Assembly: GCA_022840285.1 (NCBI GenBank)
Contig: JALHIE010000043.1
Coordinates: 1 to 18,619 of the forward strand
DNA from: Porphyromonadaceae bacterium
GTDB lineage: Bacteria > Bacteroidota > Bacteroidia > Bacteroidales > Dysgonomonadaceae
Direction of reading: 5' to 3'
DNA length: 18,619 nucleotides
A program made the position numbers and the translations under genes. Below are positions 15,127 to 18,619 of the stretch, piece after piece; the first letter of the stretch is position 1; each line of letters opens with the position of its first letter. The notes below the pieces were generated by a model. That model was not told where the DNA came from and did no database searches. It saw only the letters and a program-made list of their open reading frames with translations.

Positions 15127-17187
15127 ATGAACAACAATTCACGCTGGCTGTCGTTTAACCACCGTGTTTTACTGGAAGCAAAAGACGAATCACTCCCGGT
15201 TTACGAGCGGATTAAGTTCCTGTCGATTTACTCTTCCAACCTGGAAGAGTTTTACAAAATACGCGTATCCGGATACCACAGTTCAATATTGAAAAGCATC
15301 AGCCGTGACGAATCGGAAGAAGAAGCGCTGCAGACACTTCTGGAGATTAACAACGAAGTTACGGAGCAGGAAAAAGAATATTACCGCATCTTCAACGAGA
15401 TGATCCTCCCGGAGCTGCAGCACAACCGCATCATACTCTATCAGACCGATGAGGTGGAGCCTTTCCACCGGGCCTACGTGGAGAAGTACTTCAACGAGGA
15501 GGTGTTCCCCTACCTGCAGCCGATGATTATCCTGAAAGACGATATTCACTCGTTCATCCAGGACGGACGGATCTACCAGGTGGTGAGCCTGCTGAAGAAA
15601 AAAAAGAAGAAGCCGGCCGACAACCCCTCCTACACCTATGCCATCATGAAAATCCCTTACACCAAGGTACCCCGGTTCGTGGAGCTTCCCTCTTTTGGTG
15701 ACAGCCACTACATCATCTTCATCGATGACCTGATCAAGGCAAACATGCGAAGCGTCTTCCCCGGCTATGAGATCGTGGATTGCTACAGCATCAAGATATC
15801 GCGCGATGCCGATTTCTCACTCGAGAACGAGGATCAGAAAGATATCGCCGAGCGGATCCTGCGCAAGGTCCGTAAGCGAAAAATTGGTGCGGTAACCCGT
15901 TTTCAGTACGATAAAGACATGCCCGGTTACTTCCTGAAGTACCTCTGCGAGGCGTATGAGATCGAGGAGGAGGAGCTGCTGCCATCGGGCCGTTACCTGA
16001 ACCTGTCCGACCTGATGAAACTACCCAACCCGGTGGGTGACCGCCTCCGGCAGTCGTTGCCACAACCGCTGCGGGTACCCGACCTGGAGGCCAACAACTC
16101 TATCCTGCGGGTGCTGCGCCGTCAGGATGTGATGCTCCATTTCCCCTACCAGTCGTTCGACTACCTGCTCCGCTTTCTACTGCAGGCCGCTTTCGATCCG
16201 AAAGTATTGGAGATCAAGGTGACTCAGTACCGTGTTGCCGAAAACTCCGCTGTGATCAACAGCCTGATCAGTGCTGCCAAGAACGGCAAGAAAGTGACCG
16301 TTTTTGTGGAGCTGAAAGCCCGCTTTGATGAAGAAAACAACTACCTCTCCTCCGAGCTGATGCAGCAGGCAGGAGTGAAGATCATCTATAGCCTGCCGGG
16401 ACTGAAAGTGCACGCCAAACTGGCTTACGTACGCAAGCGGAGCAACGACCCCGAGAATCCTGTCAAAGGGTATGCCTACCTGGGTACCGGCAATTTCAAC
16501 GAAAAGACCGCCCGAATCTATTCCGACAAGGGATTACTCACATCCAACAAGGAAATCATTCACGACATCGATGAAGTGTTCCGCGTACTGGAGGGGAAGC
16601 CTCATATGCATGACTTCAGGCATCTGTTGGTGACACAGTTCAACATGCTCCCTGCCATCCACCGGATGATTGAACGTGAGATTACACAGGCAGAAAACGG
16701 CAACAATAGCCATATCATACTGAAAATGAACAGTCTGGAAGACAAAGGGATGATCAATGCCCTTTATCGGGCCAGCGAAGCTGGAGTGAAGATCGACCTG
16801 ATTGTCCGAGGCATCTGTTGCCTGGTACCCAACCAACCTTACAGCAGGAATATCCGGGTGACACGTATCGTGGATGCCTATCTGGAACATGCCCGTGTAT
16901 GGTATTTCTTTAATGAAGGCAAAGAGACTATCTACCTCACATCGGCCGATTGGATGCAGCGCAACCTGCACCGCCGCATCGAGGTGGCTTTTCCGGTCTA
17001 TGCTGAACCGCTGAAACGGCAGATAATCGATATATTGAAGATCCAGTTGGAGGACAACCGGAGTGCCGTTTGGGTAGACGAACACCTGAACAACATTTTC
17101 AAAAGGGATACGGCTTCGCCGGATGAACCGCCTGTCCGCGCACAGCAAGCTATCCACAGCTACCTGAAACAGTCTACAGGACAATAG
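15127..17187 (+). CDS. ppk: Polyphosphate kinase 1
   Basis: It polymerises the terminal phosphate of ATP into inorganic polyphosphate at the inner face of the membrane. The 686 residues contain the N-terminal helical domain (RWLSFNHRVLLEAKDESLPV, SIYSSNLEEFYKIRVSGYHS), a head domain and two PLD-like catalytic domains. The phosphorylated His is His429 in LPGLKVHAKLAYV, and the second conserved His is His588 in YLEHARVWYFFNEG. The length is normal. ATG 15127 follows A/T-rich sequence directly after the frameshifted four-helix-bundle frame, and I see no distinct ppk promoter. A TATCTTTG at 14800-14807 within the upstream gene might serve. The middle of ppk is clearly richer in G+C than its neighbours. 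No exopolyphosphatase gene lies nearby. Confidence 0.96.
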   Translation: MNNNSRWLSFNHRVLLEAKDESLPVYERIKFLSIYSSNLEEFYKIRVSGYHSSILKSISRDESEEEALQTLLEINNEVTEQEKEYYRIFNEMILPELQHNRIILYQTDEVEPFHRAYVEKYFNEEVFPYLQPMIILKDDIHSFIQDGRIYQVVSLLKKKKKKPADNPSYTYAIMKIPYTKVPRFVELPSFGDSHYIIFIDDLIKANMRSVFPGYEIVDCYSIKISRDADFSLENEDQKDIAERILRKVRKRKIGAVTRFQYDKDMPGYFLKYLCEAYEIEEEELLPSGRYLNLSDLMKLPNPVGDRLRQSLPQPLRVPDLEANNSILRVLRRQDVMLHFPYQSFDYLLRFLLQAAFDPKVLEIKVTQYRVAENSAVINSLISAAKNGKKVTVFVELKARFDEENNYLSSELMQQAGVKIIYSLPGLKVHAKLAYVRKRSNDPENPVKGYAYLGTGNFNEKTARIYSDKGLLTSNKEIIHDIDEVFRVLEGKPHMHDFRHLLVTQFNMLPAIHRMIEREITQAENGNNSHIILKMNSLEDKGMINALYRASEAGVKIDLIVRGICCLVPNQPYSRNIRVTRIVDAYLEHARVWYFFNEGKETIYLTSADWMQRNLHRRIEVAFPVYAEPLKRQIIDILKIQLEDNRSAVWVDEHLNNIFKRDTASPDEPPVRAQQAIHSYLKQSTGQ

Positions 17188-17218
17188 GCTAAGGGTTGCG
17201 AGAAATTTTCGTTTTCAG

Positions 17219-18541
17219 CTAATAGCTCGAGGGAACATCTGTAGCCACCTCACCGTGTTGTGTGATATCCAGCCCTCTCTCTTCCTGGATTTCAGTTACC
17301 CGCATCGGAAGGATAAGGTCGGTAAGTTTGTATAGCAGGAATGAGCCTCCGAAAGTGAAAGCACCTACGATAACCAGTGCCAATAAATGATACAGGAAAA
17401 CTGTCGGATCACCGTATATAAGGCCCACGTTTTCCGCAAATACCCCCGTGAGGATCATTCCCGTTATACCTCCGATACCGTGACATGGAAAAACATCCAA
17501 CGTATCGTCTATACTGCTTCTCGATTTTAGCCGGGTAGCAAAATAACTCACCAGTGACGCTGTGAAACCGATAAAAATACTCTGCCCCACCGTTACAAAA
17601 CCGGCGGCAGGAGTGATGGCTACCAATCCAACCACCGCACCTACAGCAGCTCCCACCACCGATCTTTTTTTTCCTCTGGCGCCGTCAGTGAGCATCCAGG
17701 TAATCATAGCCGTTGCCGACGCCAAATTTGTGTTCAAAAAAGCCTTTACGGCAAGTTCATTGGCAGCAAGTGCCGATCCTGCATTAAACCCGAACCAACC
17801 GAACCAAAGCAACCCGGTACCCAGCAAGATATAAGGAATATTGGTGGGGTTATCGGGTCCATCGTCTTTTCGTTTTTTCAGAAATAGGGCACCGGAGAGG
17901 GCCGCAAATCCTGCAGAAATATGTACGACAGTCCCTCCGGCAAAGTCGAGAACGCCCCACTTACGAAGAAAGCCTTCGGGATGCCAGGTCCAATGAGCCA
18001 GCGGCGCATAAATAAAAATGGAGAAAAGGACTATAAAGACCATTAACGACGAAAAACGAATCCTTTCGGCAACGCCACCCGTGATGAGTGCCGGGGTTAT
18101 GATAGCAAATTTGAGTTGAAACACCGCAAACAGGGCAAATGGAATGGCTGCCGAAAAAGCAGGATTGGGCTGCAATCCCACATTGTTAAACATGAAAAAG
18201 GATGCGGGGTTTCCGATAAAGCCACCCAGGCTGTCGCCGAAAGCGAGGCTGAAACCAATCAAAACCCAAATAACACTGACAATTCCCAACGTGATAAAAC
18301 TCTGAATAAGTGTGGATACAAGGTTCTTATACCGGACCATTCCGCCATAAAAGAAAGCCAGCCCGGGTGTCATTAAAAATACCAGTGCAGAAGCTATCAG
18401 CATCCAGGCAGTGTCAGCATAGTTTATTGCCAGGCTTGAAAATTCTGCGGACTGATCCACCGGGATTAGTGCCCAAATCGCTACAATGAAAATTACAATA
18501 AAAGGCACCGTGTACCTTCTTTTGGAGTTTTTTTCGTTCAT
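17219..18541 (-). CDS. amt: Ammonium transporter (Amt/MEP/Rh family)
   Basis: It conducts ammonium across the inner membrane. The 440 residues give an N-terminal hydrophobic helix (about 11-27, possibly a signal segment) followed by about 11 membrane helices. Family signatures are DTAWMLIASALVFLMTPGLA, FFYGGMVRYKNLVSTLIQSF, LDFAGGTVVHISAGFAALSG and DDTLDVFPCHGIGGITGMI. The twin pore histidines are His207 and His354. The cytoplasmic tail TEIQEERGLDITQHGEVAT matches the regulatory C-terminus that interacts with P-II proteins. No glnK lies in the window downstream of it. It is complete and converges on ppk with 31 bp between the stops. Confidence 0.97.
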   Translation of the reverse strand: MNEKNSKRRYTVPFIVIFIVAIWALIPVDQSAEFSSLAINYADTAWMLIASALVFLMTPGLAFFYGGMVRYKNLVSTLIQSFITLGIVSVIWVLIGFSLAFGDSLGGFIGNPASFFMFNNVGLQPNPAFSAAIPFALFAVFQLKFAIITPALITGGVAERIRFSSLMVFIVLFSIFIYAPLAHWTWHPEGFLRKWGVLDFAGGTVVHISAGFAALSGALFLKKRKDDGPDNPTNIPYILLGTGLLWFGWFGFNAGSALAANELAVKAFLNTNLASATAMITWMLTDGARGKKRSVVGAAVGAVVGLVAITPAAGFVTVGQSIFIGFTASLVSYFATRLKSRSSIDDTLDVFPCHGIGGITGMILTGVFAENVGLIYGDPTVFLYHLLALVIVGAFTFGGSFLLYKLTDLILPMRVTEIQEERGLDITQHGEVATDVPSSY

Positions 18542-18592
18542 ATTTTGAAATATTTTTTCAACCTAATTTATCTATATAATCTAAATAAGGCA

Positions 18593-18600
18593 CAAATATA
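18593..18600 (-). promoter_or_regulatory. -7 box for amt
   Basis: The minus strand reads TATATTTG, matching TAnnTTTG, 51 bp before the amt ATG at 18541. The -33 position would fall at or beyond the right edge of the window, so it cannot be checked. Confidence 0.5.
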
Positions 18601-18619
18601 ATTATTTTGATTTATATTT

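Noticed and set aside
16534..17184. 216-codon open frame antisense to ppk
   Set aside because: It is a shadow of the ppk coding sequence, with no recognisable domain and no promoter. The sense strand has all catalytic motifs of Ppk1.
17188..17218. Possible shared terminator between ppk and amt (CGAGAAATTTTCG followed by TTTT)
   Set aside because: The fold would have a very small loop or a weak stem with a G-U pair. It is too weak to call.

Overview
The window is chromosomal DNA of a member of the Bacteroidota, most likely order Bacteroidales. The evidence is the protein set (a DUF4954-type protein, a large single-chain PurL, a TonB-dependent receptor with a carboxypeptidase-regulatory-like N-terminus), the lack of Shine-Dalgarno sequences in front of starts, and repeated promoter elements of the form TTTG-N19/20-TAnnTTTG. 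A family such as Dysgonomonadaceae is plausible, but I cannot prove it from the sequence. I see no rRNA, tRNA, CRISPR array, integrase or transposase.

Layout. The left two thirds is read almost entirely leftward (minus strand). From right to left it holds purL (13207-9518); a TonB-dependent receptor followed 20 bp later by a lipoprotein gene (9428-6277); a hotdog thioesterase and dprA (6175-4622); bcp, recA, a 44-residue membrane protein and a terminator (4532-2869); a DUF4954-type gene (2842-906); and a cysteine-rich leader peptide in front of cysE, which runs off the left edge (758-1). The right third holds a LysE-type exporter (plus), a YfcE-type phosphoesterase (minus) whose stop codon overlaps the exporter's, a frameshifted four-helix-bundle gene and ppk1 (plus), and an ammonium transporter (minus) whose start lies near the right edge.

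Most notable element. A tiny ORF at 758-717 encodes MNKKRMHICCCCC and stops. It sits just downstream of a good -7 box and 89 bp upstream of cysE, the gene for serine acetyltransferase, the committing enzyme of cysteine synthesis. The Cys codons and the stop lie in the 5' arm of a stem-loop that competes with a second stem-loop. This looks like a ribosome-mediated cysteine-sensing attenuator. I do not recall one described for cysE in Bacteroidota.

Damage. Three genes are broken as given. recA lacks about 32 nt, including the first half of its Walker A loop. The DUF4954-type gene lacks about 52 nt. The four-helix-bundle gene has one extra A in a run of A. In each case the expected reading frame returns exactly when the inferred lesion is undone. 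Real mutation and assembly or sequencing error are both possible, and the pair of medium-sized deletions only 1.7 kb apart is suspicious.

Themes. dprA, bcp and recA lie in one collinear stretch, which brings together a RecA loader, a thiol peroxidase and RecA. cysE, amt, purL and ppk1 are nutrient and core metabolism genes with no obvious joint pathway. This is mainly a core-genome region rather than a mobile island.
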